Shown here: one piece after another, positions 7,630-17,063 of the stretch
Numbering within the stretch: the first letter of the stretch is position 1
Layout: every line of letters begins with the position of its first letter
NCBI RefSeq assembly: GCF_023715155.1
Contig: NZ_JAMBNQ010000027.1
Location: 1 to 64,000, forward strand
Direction: 5' to 3'
DNA from: Neobacillus mesonae
Lineage (GTDB): Bacteria; Bacillota; Bacilli; Bacillales; Cytobacillaceae
Length of the DNA stretch: 64,000 nt
The notes under the pieces: generated by a model
What the model saw: the letters and a program-made list of their open reading frames with translations, nothing else
What the model was told of the DNA's origin: nothing
The model's database searches: none
Position numbers and translations under genes: made by a program

Positions 7630-8862
7630 TTATGCTGTTTTTTGAATAGTATTGCCTTCTTTACGTCTTTTTCTAAATTCAGCAGTTGCTGTAAATAGAA
7701 CGTCTGTAGATGAGTTAAGTGCTGTTTCACAAGAATCTTGTAGGACACCGACGATAAAACCGACACCCACTACTGTCATTGCTACATCATTTGAAATTCC
7801 GAACAGACTGCAGGCAAGCGGGATTAATAATAATGAACCGCCGGCAACACCTGAGGCACCACACGCACATACAGCTGACAGCACGCTCAGGATGATGGCT
7901 GTTGGAATATCTACTTGAATCCCAAGAGTATGGACCGCAGCAAGCGATAGTACCGAGATCGTAACTGCCGCACCTGCCATATTGATCGTTGCTCCTAATG
8001 GGATTGAGACAGAATAGGTATCTTTATTCAATCCTAGCTTTTCACATAAGTTCATATTGACGGGAATGTTTGCGGCTGAACTGCGTGTAAAAAATGCTGT
8101 AATCCCGCTCTCCTTCAAACATGTAAATACGAGGGGATACGGATTTTGCCGAGTAGCAGCATACACAATGACGGGATTGACAACCAAAGCGACAAAGAAC
8201 ATGCATCCTATTAATACAACCAGTAATCTTCCATAACCGAGTAATGATTCAAGTCCATTTGTGGTTATGGATTCAAATACAAGACCCATGATTCCAAGCG
8301 GAGCAAATTTAATGACCCACGTAACTATTTTGGACACAGCCTCCGATAAGTTCGAAATCACTGTCTTTGTTGAATCAGATGCATTTTTTAAAGCGAATCC
8401 CAACACAAGCGCCCAGGATAGTATTCCAATATAATTAGCGTTATAGATAGCTTTTACTGGATTATCCACGATGTTCATGAGTAATGTCTTAAGAACCTCT
8501 GCAACACCGCCAGGAGCCGTCACATCCTCCGCACCTGCTCCTAGTTTTAAGGTTACTGGGAACATAAAACTGGCAATTACAGCGGTTAGACCTGCTAAAA
8601 ATGTACCTAACAGATAAAGCACAATAATGGATTTCATATTGGTTTGATGACCGCTCTTATGCTGTGAGATTGCCGCCATGACTAAGAATAAGACCAATAC
8701 AGGTGCAATAGCTTTTAATGCCCCAACAAATAACGAACCAAAAATAACGATAGGTTTTGCCGTTTCTGGAATCGTCAATGCTAGAATAATACCAACAATC
8801 AATCCTGCAATGATTTGTTTTACCAAACTTATTCGATTCCACTTTTTCAATAGGTTTTTCAA
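7630..8862 (-). CDS. sstT: Serine/threonine:sodium symporter SstT
   Basis: 410 residues from TTG 8862, chosen because AGGGGGAG precedes it and SstT proteins typically begin with this [15 protein letters not shown] segment. An upstream ATG at 8907 would add residues not expected in the family. The chain is a DAACS (glutamate-transporter fold) carrier with about 8 membrane helices and two re-entrant loops. The substrate region [13 protein letters not shown] and [12 protein letters not shown] are conserved. It imports serine and threonine with Na+. Transcribed alone. Confidence 0.93.
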   Translation of the reverse strand: MKNLLKKWNRISLVKQIIAGLIVGIILALTIPETAKPIVIFGSLFVGALKAIAPVLVLFLVMAAISQHKSGHQTNMKSIIVLYLLGTFLAGLTAVIASFMFPVTLKLGAGAEDVTAPGGVAEVLKTLLMNIVDNPVKAIYNANYIGILSWALVLGFALKNASDSTKTVISNLSEAVSKIVTWVIKFAPLGIMGLVFESITTNGLESLLGYGRLLVVLIGCMFFVALVVNPVIVYAATRQNPYPLVFTCLKESGITAFFTRSSAANIPVNMNLCEKLGLNKDTYSVSIPLGATINMAGAAVTISVLSLAAVHTLGIQVDIPTAIILSVLSAVCACGASGVAGGSLLLIPLACSLFGISNDVAMTVVGVGFIVGVLQDSCETALNSSTDVLFTATAEFRKRRKEGNTIQKTA

Positions 8863-9035
8863 AAAATCTCCCCCTAAAATTCCAAATCCATGACAAATTC
8901 CTATCATTTCATTTTTTCACTAAAGTATTGTTTCTATTGTTTAATATTATAAGGAATATTTAGATATCTTACAATAGCAATTTAAAGGGAAAAAGAATAT
9001 CAGAATTATTATATTACATTTAAAAGCCAATAGAA

Positions 9036-9061
9036 AAAAGACTGCATGATCGCAGTCTTTT
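9036..9061 (-). terminator. Terminator of the TerC-family gene
   Basis: AAAAGACTGC and GCAGTCTTTT form a perfect 10-bp stem with a 6-base loop. It overlaps the last base pairs of the TerC stop codon region and is A/T-flanked on both sides, so it could also work on the plus strand. Confidence 0.75.
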
Positions 9062-9788
9062 ATGTTGGTTCATTGCCTGAATTCCTGCTAAATAGGTGAA
9101 TAAGGAAAGTTCCAAAGAATATGGCTATTAGAATACTAAAGAAAAGAACTTCATTCATATGGAAACCAAATGCAGACATAATCATCTTAACACCGATGAT
9201 CGCAATGAGAATAAAGGCAGTCATTTCAAATTCCGGAACTTTTTCAATCAATTTCAAGAATAGTTGTGCGACACCTCTCATCATTAAAATTCCTAGCACG
9301 CCTCCCAAAAATAATACCCATACCTGATTCGAAACCCCGAATGCCGCAACCACACTGTCAATACTAAAAGCTATATCCATTAGTTCGACTGTTAAAACCG
9401 TGCGCCAAAAACCTGCTTTTTTGCTGGCACCAGTATCTTCCTCCTCGTTTTTCATGAAAAGGTTTTGAAAGACAATATATAGCAGATAATGGCCGCAAAT
9501 AATTTTGAACCATGGAATATGAATGAAAGATACCCCTAATCCAATTGCCAAAACGCGAAAGAAATAGGCTCCGAAAATCCCGTAAAAGAGGGCTTTCTTT
9601 CTTTGTTTTTTAGGTAAATGCTTTACCATGACGGCTAACACAAGTGCATTATCTGCTGATAATAACCCCTCTAGGATGATTAGTGAACCAATCACTCCCC
9701 AGCTGGCCGGACTTGAGATCACCTGCTCCAATGCTTCCATCGAAAAAAAGGTACTATAAGTGCTTAAAATTTGGTGTAGGAAGTCCAT
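9060..9788 (-). CDS. TerC/YkoY-family membrane protein
   Basis: 242 residues with seven or eight hydrophobic helices. The TerC signature is clear: E-G-L-L-S-A-D-N-A-L-V-L-A at about residues 40-52 and V-E-L-M-D-I-A-F-S-I-D-S-V-V-A-A at about 135-150, both carrying the acidic residues proposed to bind metal. Bacillus relatives (YkoY, YceF) are linked to manganese export or metalation of secreted proteins. I looked for a yybP-ykoY Mn riboswitch in the 5' region (9789-9930) and did not see one. A separate TerD-domain protein is encoded at 57.8 kb, too far away to be co-transcribed. Confidence 0.88.
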   Translation of the reverse strand: MDFLHQILSTYSTFFSMEALEQVISSPASWGVIGSLIILEGLLSADNALVLAVMVKHLPKKQRKKALFYGIFGAYFFRVLAIGLGVSFIHIPWFKIICGHYLLYIVFQNLFMKNEEEDTGASKKAGFWRTVLTVELMDIAFSIDSVVAAFGVSNQVWVLFLGGVLGILMMRGVAQLFLKLIEKVPEFEMTAFILIAIIGVKMIMSAFGFHMNEVLFFSILIAIFFGTFLIHLFSRNSGNEPT

Positions 9789-9923
9789 CTTTTTAACCTA
9801 AATCCTTTCCTTATGGTTTTCTTTTCAACTAAGCCTGTCCTTCTCTTAAATATATGACTGGAACATCTTGATAAGAACTCACAGGATTTTAGGAGCTGAT
9901 TACACAAATAAGCCGCTAAACTA

Positions 9924-9942
9924 AAAGGGCATTTTACCCTTT
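9924..9942 (-). terminator. Weak hairpin at the end of the small membrane ORF
   Basis: AAAGGG (9924-9929) and CCCTTT (9937-9942) with the stop codon of the small gene in the loop. On the minus strand the stem is followed by TAGTTTAG. Short, so only a weak terminator. Confidence 0.4.
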
Positions 9943-10131
9943 AAAATAAAGTAATACTATTAGAAAAATAATAAGAAAAATTAATAAGATGGGGCCGACT
10001 CCTGTTGAATAAACGATATAAATTCTAACGTGGAGAAAAACATTAATAATAAGTATGATGAGCAAGCAAAAGAGTAAAAAGATGATTAAATTTACATTTT
10101 TATTCCTATACAAAAAATCAACTCCAATCAT
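9934..10131 (-). CDS. Small two-helix membrane protein, unknown
   Basis: 65 residues dominated by two hydrophobic segments (about 14-34 and 44-62) separated by H-V-R-I-Y-I-V-Y-S-T-G-V-G-P. The start ATG lacks a strong ribosome binding site, so this could be a shorter protein or a by-product of A/T-rich sequence. The candidate terminator at its end favours a real gene. No family recognised. Confidence 0.4.
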   Translation of the reverse strand: MIGVDFLYRNKNVNLIIFLLFCLLIILIINVFLHVRIYIVYSTGVGPILLIFLIIFLIVLLYFKG

Positions 10132-10327
10132 TGCTTTAAAAGGGAGTCAGAGAAAACAAAACCGCCATTGTTTATAAATATGTAGGTAATAGAGAATATA
10201 TATCAACCTATATGTAAATCGGAGGGTATGTCTCTAATGCACCTTGATTTACATAAAATTTGCACTTTTCTTTCTAATCGCAAATATGTTATTATACATG
10301 TAAATAATATATTGGAAGTTTACGGAG

Positions 10328-10371
10328 GAGTCTGTCACCAAGGGATTGTTATGCCCTTTGGTAACGGACTC
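10328..10371 (+). promoter_or_regulatory. Long hairpin with U-tract in the mrp leader (attenuator or terminator)
   Basis: The arms at 10328-10344 and 10354-10371 (G-A-G-T-C ... G-A-C-T-C outer pairs, ACCAA/TTGGT inner pairs, one mismatch) form a stem of about 16 pairs with a 9-base loop, followed directly by TTTTTG. It is preceded by an A/T-rich promoter-like region and lies about 145 bases before mrpA. It is either a terminator that insulates mrp or an attenuator within a long leader. No antiterminator partner was identified. Confidence 0.55.
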
Positions 10372-10425
10372 TTTTTGTATCTTTTAAAAATTTTATACAA
10401 ATGATAAGGAGTGGGAGGATTCATT

Positions 10426-10491
10426 GTGTCATTTTCATCAAGTGTTCCGGCTTTACTATTCATTAAGAATTATGAGAGATTATTGATCTAA
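10426..10491 (+). CDS. Possible 21-residue leader peptide before mrpA
   Basis: GTG at 10426 has GTGGGAGG seven bases upstream, an unusually good site for a non-coding leader, and the frame closes with TAA at 10489-10491. The peptide is M-S-F-S-S-S-V-P-A-L-L-F-I-K-N-Y-E-R-L-L-I. It ends 25 bases before the mrpA TTG start. No family known; it may be chance. Confidence 0.25.
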   Translation: MSFSSSVPALLFIKNYERLLI

Positions 10492-10516
10492 AATTTATTT
10501 TAGGAGAGGATTTGTA

Positions 10517-12922
10517 TTGTCTTTACTGCACATAGCGATTGTTTCGCCATTATTATATTCAATTTTCATTCCAATTTTTTATAAAAATTTTCATCGAATA
10601 CATACGGGATGGTTTGTTCTCCCGCTCCCTGTACTTTTGCTTATCTATTTTCTTTCTTTTCTAACAAACATAACAAAACAAAATACTGTAATCGAATCCA
10701 TGCAATGGATTCCCTCTCTAGGGATCAACTTCACAGCAAAAGCAGATGGTCTCGGCCTTCTATTTGCCCTCTTAATTACGGGTATCGGGGCTTTGGTTGT
10801 TTCTTATTCTATCTATTATTTGGCGAAGGATAAAGAAAAGTTAAATACTTTTTATGTCTATTTATTACTTTTTATGGGGGCAATGCTTGGGATTGTTTTA
10901 TCAGATAACCTCGTTGTGATGTATGCATTTTGGGAATTAACAAGTTTTTCTTCCTTTCTGTTAATTGGTTTCTGGTATGAACGTGATCAATCCCGTTATG
11001 GTGCACAAAAGTCGATGTTAATTACGGTATTTGGCGGTCTCTCCATGCTGGGCGGAATCATCCTTTTGTATATCATGACAGGAACATTCAGTATCACGGA
11101 AATTATTCATCAATCTCCTGTATTATTCCAACATGACTTATTTGTACCTGCATTGATTTGCGTTTTGCTGGGGGCCTTTACCAAGTCGGCTCAATTTCCT
11201 TTCTACATTTGGCTTCCTGATGCGATGGAAGCCCCAACACCTGTTAGTGCTTATTTGCATTCAGCCACAATGGTAAAAGCCGGTATTTACTTAGTAGCAC
11301 GGTTAACCCCAGTATTTGGAGTATCTAGTGTTTGGTTTTGGCTGGTTGCAGGAGTCGGGATGATTACCTTAACTTGGGGTTCCGTGTTTGCTATCAAGCA
11401 AACAGATTTAAAGGGTATTCTTGCTTTCTCGACCGTAAGTCAGCTTGGAATGATTATGTCATTACTTGGTGTTGGTTCAGCTGCGCTTCACTATGATGCA
11501 TTAGATAACAATATCTTTACTGTTGCTGTAACAGCAGCGATTTTCCATCTAATCAACCATGCAACATTTAAAGGGAGCCTGTTCATGGTTGCAGGTATTA
11601 TCGATCATGAAACCGGAACGAGGGATATCCGTAAGCTTGGCGGACTTATGCATTTTATGCCGATTACCTTTACCATCTCTCTGATTGGAACCTTCTCTAT
11701 GGCGGGACTTCCCCCCTTCAATGGATTCCTAAGTAAAGAGATGTTTTTTACAGCTATGGTTCGAGTGACACAAATGGATATTTTCAATCTGGAAACAGTG
11801 GGAGTTTTATTTCCTATAATCGCGTGGGTCGCCAGTATCTTTACATTTCTTTATAGTATGATGCTTTTTTTCAAAACGTTTACTGGAAAACATCAGCCAG
11901 AAAAGCTTGAAAAAAAACCGCATGAAGCACCTTTAGGGATGCTGATTCCTCCTGTCATTCTGGTGTCTCTGGTTATCATTTTTGGCCTTTTCCCAAATCT
12001 ATTATCAGAAAGCCTGATTTCCCCAGCAATGGCTTCTATTCTGCCCAGTCTTTTAGGTGCGGGCGAGGAATTTGTGGTTCATATTTCATTTTGGCACGGC
12101 TTTACGATTGAAGTTTTTATGACATTGGGTGTTATTTTATTGGGAATTATTCTTTATAAGACGTTGCCTAAGTGGATAAAAGCATATGGAATTATGCCTA
12201 AGAAGTTTTCACTTTTTCATCTTTATGACCGCCTTATGGAGGGATCTCAATCAGTCTCTTATAAAGTAACAAACAAATATATGACCGGTTCGATTCACTC
12301 TTATCTTGTCTATATTTTTGCTTTTTTTATTTTAATCTTATTGTTGACACTCTACTGGAAAGAGGCCTTTCGTCTAGACTCAAGCAATGTTTCTTCCATT
12401 GGAATTTACGAATGTGTCTTAGCCCTCTTTGTGGTAGTTAGCTCCATAAGCATCTTATTTGTCAAATCCAGAATGACTTCCATCATTCTGCTAGGTGCTG
12501 TTGGATATACCGTTTCACTATACTACGTCCTTTTTAGAGCACCGGATTTGGCTTTAACTCAACTGGTAATTGAAACGATTTCTGTCGCATTATTCTTAGT
12601 CTGTTTTTATCACTTGCCAAAATTTCACCGATATGAAACACGAATGAGATTTAAAATTACAAATGCCCTGGTTTCAGTTGGAGTGGGATTGGTTGTAACA
12701 GCCATCGCGCTTTCTGCACACAGCCAGAAACTGTTTCATTCTATCTCGAAGTACTATGTGGAAAATACTTATGAAGAAGCAGCCGGAAAAAACATGGTGA
12801 ACGTCATCCTAGTGGATTTTCGCGGCTTTGATACTCTTTTTGAGATTACCGTACTCGCGATTGCCTCTTTAGGCATCTATGGGATGATTAAATTAAGGAT
12901 ATATAGGAGGAAAGATGGATGA
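10517..12922 (+). CDS. mrpA: Na+/H+ antiporter Mrp subunit A
   Basis: 801 residues starting at TTG 10517 with AGGAGAGGA upstream, close to the length of Bacillus MrpA. The N-terminal two thirds is a NuoL/ND5-like proton-channel domain, with the N-x-F-x-x-F-x-x-x-E-x-x-x-x-x-S-x-x-L-L core around residues 130-150 and F-P-F-Y-I-W-L-P-D-A-M-E-A-P-T-P-V-S-A-Y near 230. The C-terminal third carries the MbhD/MbhE-like part (A-P-D-L-A-L-T-Q-L-V-I-E-T), which resembles the N-terminal part of MrpB in other lineages. The seven Mrp subunits form one membrane complex that expels Na+ in exchange for protons and supports growth at high pH and salt. Its stop overlaps the mrpB start by 4 bases (ATGA). Confidence 0.95.
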   Translation: MSLLHIAIVSPLLYSIFIPIFYKNFHRIHTGWFVLPLPVLLLIYFLSFLTNITKQNTVIESMQWIPSLGINFTAKADGLGLLFALLITGIGALVVSYSIYYLAKDKEKLNTFYVYLLLFMGAMLGIVLSDNLVVMYAFWELTSFSSFLLIGFWYERDQSRYGAQKSMLITVFGGLSMLGGIILLYIMTGTFSITEIIHQSPVLFQHDLFVPALICVLLGAFTKSAQFPFYIWLPDAMEAPTPVSAYLHSATMVKAGIYLVARLTPVFGVSSVWFWLVAGVGMITLTWGSVFAIKQTDLKGILAFSTVSQLGMIMSLLGVGSAALHYDALDNNIFTVAVTAAIFHLINHATFKGSLFMVAGIIDHETGTRDIRKLGGLMHFMPITFTISLIGTFSMAGLPPFNGFLSKEMFFTAMVRVTQMDIFNLETVGVLFPIIAWVASIFTFLYSMMLFFKTFTGKHQPEKLEKKPHEAPLGMLIPPVILVSLVIIFGLFPNLLSESLISPAMASILPSLLGAGEEFVVHISFWHGFTIEVFMTLGVILLGIILYKTLPKWIKAYGIMPKKFSLFHLYDRLMEGSQSVSYKVTNKYMTGSIHSYLVYIFAFFILILLLTLYWKEAFRLDSSNVSSIGIYECVLALFVVVSSISILFVKSRMTSIILLGAVGYTVSLYYVLFRAPDLALTQLVIETISVALFLVCFYHLPKFHRYETRMRFKITNALVSVGVGLVVTAIALSAHSQKLFHSISKYYVENTYEEAAGKNMVNVILVDFRGFDTLFEITVLAIASLGIYGMIKLRIYRRKDG

Positions 12923-13344
12923 GACAGCCAAACAATATGATTCTCGAAACAGCCTTAAAATTGCTGCTTTTCTTCATCGTCCTTTTTTCCATTTATATTT
13001 TCACCGCCGGCCACTATTATCCGGGCGGCGGCTTTATCGGCGGATTGATGACAGCGGGAGCGATTGTCCTGCTATTAATTACTTATGATATAAAAACGGT
13101 TCAAAAAATCTTACCTGTTGACTATCGAATTGTCACAGCCATAGGATTATTATTCTCAATCGGAACGAGTGCAGGTGCCCTATTCTTTAATGTTCCTTTT
13201 TTAACCCATGTCTTTACACATGTTGAAGTGCCTGTACTGGGAGATTTAGCGCTTCATACAGCCACCATTTTCGATTTAGGCGTTTATTTTGTTGTTATCG
13301 GTGTTACGATGACCATTATTCTAACGATAGGAGAGGATGAATAA
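12919..13344 (+). CDS. mrpB: Na+/H+ antiporter Mrp subunit B
   Basis: 141 residues and four hydrophobic helices. It contains [13 protein letters not shown], the glycine-rich motif of the MnhB/MrpB family. GGAGG at 12906-12910 supports the ATG at 12919, which overlaps the mrpA stop. The C-terminus overlaps mrpC by one base (TAATG), so the operon is translationally coupled. Confidence 0.95.
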   Translation: MRQPNNMILETALKLLLFFIVLFSIYIFTAGHYYPGGGFIGGLMTAGAIVLLLITYDIKTVQKILPVDYRIVTAIGLLFSIGTSAGALFFNVPFLTHVFTHVEVPVLGDLALHTATIFDLGVYFVVIGVTMTIILTIGEDE

Positions 13345-13685
13345 TGGAAATACTAATGGCTTTTGTCATTGGAATATTATTTATGACTGCAACCTATTTA
13401 ATGCTGTCAAAAAGTTTACTTCGTATTATTATCGGAACTGGTTTATTAAGCCATGGTGCACATCTTCTTATTTTAACGATGGGGGGATTAAAAAGAGGGA
13501 CAGTCCCTTTGCTGGGTGAACATGCTGAACACTATACAGATCCCCTGCCGCAGGCATTAATTTTAACAGCGATTGTCATCAGCTTTGGTGTTACTGCCTT
13601 TTTCTTGGTTTTGGCTTACAGGTCCTATCAAGAACTGGGAACAGACAACGTCGAAGATATGAAAGGATCAGAGCAAAATGACTAA
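13344..13685 (+). CDS. mrpC: Na+/H+ antiporter Mrp subunit C
   Basis: 113 residues, three helices, homologous to NuoK. The ATG overlaps the mrpB stop. [18 protein letters not shown] and [17 protein letters not shown] are the typical MrpC/NuoK segments. Overlaps mrpD by 8 bases. Confidence 0.95.
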   Translation: MEILMAFVIGILFMTATYLMLSKSLLRIIIGTGLLSHGAHLLILTMGGLKRGTVPLLGEHAEHYTDPLPQALILTAIVISFGVTAFFLVLAYRSYQELGTDNVEDMKGSEQND

Positions 13686-15168
13686 TTTAATCATATTACC
13701 TATATTAATTCCGCTGTTGACTGGTGCCGTTTTAATCTGCCTGAACAAAAGAATTATGGCACAGCGTGTTATAGCGGTTCTATCATCCATCGGCACCATG
13801 ATAGCAGCTTTCTTCATCATTCAAAAAGTCCATCGGGACGGGATTCAATCTCTTAATATGGGAAGTTGGGATGCACCATTTGGGATTACGTTAGTAAGTG
13901 ATATGTTCTCAGCCCTATTAGTATTTACAACAAGTATCATTGCGTTTGTTTGTTTAATTTACTCCTTTAAATCGATTGGGGAAGAAAGTGAAAAATATTA
14001 CTACTACCCTGTTTTTAACTTTTTGATTGTTGGTGTTAACGGGGCTTTCACAACTGGTGATCTGTTTAACCTTTTTGTCTTTTTTGAAGTTATGCTGATG
14101 TCTTCGTATGTCCTGCTGGTACTGGGGGGTACAAAAATTCAATTAAGGGAATCCATTAAGTATTTGCTGGTCAATATCATTTCATCTGCATTGTTTGTCA
14201 TTGCCGTTGCCTATTTATATTCAGTTGTCGGGACGCTGAATATGGCCCATATTTCTGAAAGGATCAGCAAAATCAGTGAAAATGGAATGCCAGGTATTTT
14301 AACAGTTATTGCCATGATGTTTTTAATTGTCTTTGGTTTAAAAGGGGCCATTTTTCCGCTCTTTTTTTGGATGCCGGGCTCCTACTTTGCACCGCCGGCA
14401 CCTGTATTGGCCCTTTTCGGCGCCTTATTAACCAAAGTCGGGGTCTATTCGATTACACGAACATACACACTGTTTTTCTACCATGATATCGACTTCACGT
14501 TCCAGATCCTATCTATATTATCAGTACTTTCAATTGTTGTTGGGGTAATTGGAGCATTGGCCTATTGGGATGTGAAGAAAATCATCATATACAATATCAT
14601 CGTTGCTGTAGGTGTAATCCTTTACGGAGTATCTGTCTTAAATCCGAATTCCCTTACCGGAGCGGTATACTATTTGGTCCATGACATGATCATTAAAGCA
14701 GGACTGTTTTTACTGGTTGGCATTCTGATTATCATAACAGGAACGTCGAATTTAAAACAATTCAGCGGACTCATGCGCCATTATCCAGGGCTTGCCTGGA
14801 CCTTCTTTATTGCAGCTTTAGCTTTAGCCGGCATCCCTCCTTTAAGCGGGTTTGTTGGCAAACTGCTGATCGTACAAGGAGGGTTCGAAGGAAAAAGTTA
14901 TATAAGTGCAGGGATTGTGCTGCTTTCAAGTCTTCTTGTATTATTTTCAGTCATGAAAATTTTCATCAACGGTTTTTGGGGTCAAGACCAAACCCTTCAT
15001 GGGGAAGAAAAGCCGCCTGTAAAATGGCTTTTAATCTCTCCAGTCATTATGGTGGCTATTTCTGCTTTTTATGGAGTGAATTCAGAGGTTTTTTTACCTT
15101 ATATATCTCAGGCAGCTGATACTTTAGCAAATCCTGATCATTATATTAAAGCTGTCCTAAAGGAGTGA
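13678..15168 (+). CDS. mrpD: Na+/H+ antiporter Mrp subunit D
   Basis: 496 residues, NuoN/NuoM-like proton-channel subunit with about 14 helices. [14 protein letters not shown] near residue 127 contains the conserved membrane glutamate. [19 protein letters not shown] near 230 and [13 protein letters not shown] near 385 are standard for MrpD. Ends in TGA, an example of UGA used as a normal stop in this genome. Confidence 0.95.
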   Translation: MTNLIILPILIPLLTGAVLICLNKRIMAQRVIAVLSSIGTMIAAFFIIQKVHRDGIQSLNMGSWDAPFGITLVSDMFSALLVFTTSIIAFVCLIYSFKSIGEESEKYYYYPVFNFLIVGVNGAFTTGDLFNLFVFFEVMLMSSYVLLVLGGTKIQLRESIKYLLVNIISSALFVIAVAYLYSVVGTLNMAHISERISKISENGMPGILTVIAMMFLIVFGLKGAIFPLFFWMPGSYFAPPAPVLALFGALLTKVGVYSITRTYTLFFYHDIDFTFQILSILSVLSIVVGVIGALAYWDVKKIIIYNIIVAVGVILYGVSVLNPNSLTGAVYYLVHDMIIKAGLFLLVGILIIITGTSNLKQFSGLMRHYPGLAWTFFIAALALAGIPPLSGFVGKLLIVQGGFEGKSYISAGIVLLSSLLVLFSVMKIFINGFWGQDQTLHGEEKPPVKWLLISPVIMVAISAFYGVNSEVFLPYISQAADTLANPDHYIKAVLKE

Positions 15169-15173
15169 TTAAA

Positions 15174-15650
15174 GTGGCATTTCAAATTTTATTAAATATT
15201 GTACTAGCTTATTTGTGGATGTTTATTAAGGTTTCTTTTGATCCTGTTAGCTTTGTGAAGGGGTATTTGTTTGGGCTGGTAGTCATTTTTGTTTTAAGAC
15301 GTTTTTTTAGAAGCCGCTTTTATCTATTTCGAATCTGGTCATTTATTAAGCTTACTTTGATCTTTTTAAAAGAACTGCTTTTATCGAATATCGCGATCGT
15401 TAAAATCGTGTTAAAACCAAAACTAACGATGCATCCCGGTATCTTTGCCTTACAGACAAATTTAACAAAGGACTGGCAAATCACCCTTTTGTCCAGCTTA
15501 ATTACCTTAACACCTGGCACTCTTGTCATTGACATATCAGAAGACAATCGAACATTATTTGTTCATGCAATGGATATTGGTGAAGTACAAGATGAAATTA
15601 GCGGAATTAAAAATACATTTGAGAAAGCCATTTTGGAGGTGAGCCGGTAA
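15174..15650 (+). CDS. mrpE: Na+/H+ antiporter Mrp subunit E
   Basis: 158 residues from GTG 15174, chosen over GTG 15165 because AAGGAG (15160-15165) then has an 8-base spacer and because the resulting length is that of Bacillus MrpE. Two or three N-terminal helices precede a basic cytosolic domain; L-T-P-G-T-L-V-I-D-I-S-E-D is the family hallmark. Overlaps mrpF by one base. Confidence 0.93.
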   Translation: MAFQILLNIVLAYLWMFIKVSFDPVSFVKGYLFGLVVIFVLRRFFRSRFYLFRIWSFIKLTLIFLKELLLSNIAIVKIVLKPKLTMHPGIFALQTNLTKDWQITLLSSLITLTPGTLVIDISEDNRTLFVHAMDIGEVQDEISGIKNTFEKAILEVSR

Positions 15651-15934
15651 TGCTTGAAATTGTAATTCGAATTTCTTTATTATGCTGCTCCCTTTCCATG
15701 CTCGGGCTGATTTACCGGGTCATCAAAGGTCCTACCGTGCCAGACCGTGTCATTGCTCTTGATGCAATCGGTGTTAACCTTGTGGCGATTACGGCTCTGA
15801 TTTCAATTGTCTTAAAATCTCATGCTTTTCTTGAAATCATCCTTCTAATAGGCATACTTGCCTTTATTGGAACTGTAGCCTTCGCAAAATATTTGGAAAA
15901 GGGAGTTATTATTGAACATGAACGTACTCGTTAA
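15650..15934 (+). CDS. mrpF: Na+/H+ antiporter Mrp subunit F
   Basis: 94 residues with three helices. [17 protein letters not shown] is the family signature, with the Asp essential in studied MrpF proteins. GGAGGTGAG precedes the ATG. Overlaps mrpG by 23 bases. Confidence 0.94.
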   Translation: MLEIVIRISLLCCSLSMLGLIYRVIKGPTVPDRVIALDAIGVNLVAITALISIVLKSHAFLEIILLIGILAFIGTVAFAKYLEKGVIIEHERTR

Positions 15935-16286
15935 TTTTCTAATTGGATTTTTCATTCTTTGCGGTGCTCTTTTGTGTCTAATTGCTTCCTTTGGGGTCAT
16001 CAGGCTTCCTGACGTGTACACAAGAAATCATGCAGCATCAAAGGCAGCCACTTTAGGCGTAATGTTGATATTATTGGGGACTTTTCTATATTTTTTTACC
16101 CTTGAAGGGCATGTTAATTCAAGGTTGATTCTTGGCATCGCGTTCCTGTTCATGACCTCCCCTATTTCAGGCCATTTAATTAACAGGGCAGCCTATAATT
16201 CAGGAGTAAAGCTTTGGGATCAAAGTATTCGGGATGATTTAAGGGAATACAATAAAAAAATGCTGAATAAATCATCTGTGGATTAA
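15912..16286 (+). CDS. mrpG: Na+/H+ antiporter Mrp subunit G
   Basis: 124 residues from TTG 15912 (GGGAG six bases upstream); an ATG at 15918 is the alternative. Three helices; [22 protein letters not shown] is the MrpG signature. Last gene of the complete operon, followed by a strong terminator. Confidence 0.93.
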   Translation: MNMNVLVNFLIGFFILCGALLCLIASFGVIRLPDVYTRNHAASKAATLGVMLILLGTFLYFFTLEGHVNSRLILGIAFLFMTSPISGHLINRAAYNSGVKLWDQSIRDDLREYNKKMLNKSSVD

Positions 16287-16295
16287 ACTAGGATT

Positions 16296-16332
16296 GAAAA
16301 ATGTTCCAAGTATGCAGCTTGGAACATTTTTC
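16296..16332. terminator. Terminator of the mrp operon (bidirectional)
   Basis: GAAAAATGTTCCAAG (16296-16310) pairs perfectly with 16318-16332, a 15-bp stem with a 7-base loop and a T-run in the right arm. The facing minus-strand small gene ends inside it. Confidence 0.9.
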
Positions 16333-16555
16333 ATAAAGACTCGGCAATTCGTACATATTCTCTGGGTCTAAATTTTTCAACCATCCTTCTTTGGACTTGG
16401 TCCACTTGTGTACCTAATGGAAGAATGTTTACATTTTCAATGGTTGAATCCATTTGCTTCTCAAAAAATTCCAGTTGGTTTTTTTGCTGCAACAGAAAAG
16501 CTGCTGAAAATATAAATAAAAAAATAAACGAACATGTTATCATTTTCTTTTTCAC
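16331..16555 (-). CDS. Small membrane-anchored protein, unknown
   Basis: 74 residues from GTG 16555, which has AAGGGAG upstream. A single N-terminal hydrophobic stretch (about 5-22) could be an anchor or an uncleaved signal; no lipobox is placed to fit. The rest is a soluble tail rich in Q, V and R (T-Q-V-D-Q-V-Q-R-R-M-V-E-K-F-R). No family recognised. Shares its terminator with mrpG. Confidence 0.6.
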   Translation of the reverse strand: MKKKMITCSFIFLFIFSAAFLLQQKNQLEFFEKQMDSTIENVNILPLGTQVDQVQRRMVEKFRPREYVRIAESL

Positions 16556-16647
16556 TATGTATAACTCCCTTCATAGGAGAGTTTGCACCACCATCTGTTT
16601 TTTATTCTTGAAAAACTAAAGCCGCGTTTAACAGCATATAAAAGAAA

Positions 16648-16669
16648 AAACGGCAACTGTGTGCCGTTT
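16648..16669 (-). terminator. Terminator of the 30-residue membrane peptide gene
   Basis: AAACGGCA (16648-16655) and TGCCGTTT (16662-16669), 8-bp perfect stem. On the minus strand it is followed by TTTCTTTTAT. It lies 20 bases after the small gene's stop. Confidence 0.75.
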
Positions 16670-16689
16670 AAGTAAGTGTAAGATTCTAT

Positions 16690-16782
16690 CTATTCTTCCT
16701 TCATCATTTTAGAGAACATAACTGAAGTTGCAATCATTGCTGTCACAAACAATCCGAACATTAAATACAGTCCATAATCCAT
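16690..16782 (-). CDS. 30-residue single-helix membrane peptide
   Basis: ATG 16782 to TAG 16690, a gene below the usual size cut-off. The peptide begins M-D-Y-G-L-Y-L-M-F-G-L-F-V-T-A-M and ends F-S-K-M-M-K-E-E, a single membrane helix with a short charged tail. GGGCAGGCGAG lies upstream of the ATG and an 8-bp terminator lies just after the stop, so the unit looks complete. Resembles in style the small subunits or regulators of membrane complexes, but no specific partner can be named. Confidence 0.6.
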   Translation of the reverse strand: MDYGLYLMFGLFVTAMIATSVMFSKMMKEE

Positions 16783-16914
16783 TTTTTCTCGCCTGCCCTT
16801 TCTTATTTTTACACACCCTCTTCATTCCAAAAATATTATATCACTCTACTAAAATGGATACTAGCGACATGCAGATTTGGATGAATGGTATAGAAAAAAT
16901 AATCAGAAATTGAT

Positions 16915-16997
16915 CCGAAATAGCAAAAAATAGCTCCAAAAAGCAAATTTTGAAGCCAAAAACGCCATTTGACCCCCAAAATGGAGTCCAAATTGGA
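16915..16997 (+). repeat. Iteron-like 20-bp direct repeats before the HTH gene
   Basis: CC(A/G)AAA recurs at 16915, 16936, 16956 and 16976, spacing 21, 20 and 20. Copies 2 and 3 share CCAAAAA-GC-A-ATTTTGA with one shifted base; copy 4 extends into CCAAAATGG and a nearby CCAAATTGG. They end about 65 bases before the HTH protein's start and may be its binding sites. Confidence 0.4.
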
Positions 16998-17063
16998 TTT
17001 TTGGATATTCGCTAGAACCAGCCAAACCCGTTATCTTAAAGGAAAAAACAAGGGTGGCTCTAG

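Noticed and set aside
9789..9933. yybP-ykoY manganese riboswitch before the TerC-family gene
   Set aside because: I looked for the conserved elements on the minus strand and did not find them.
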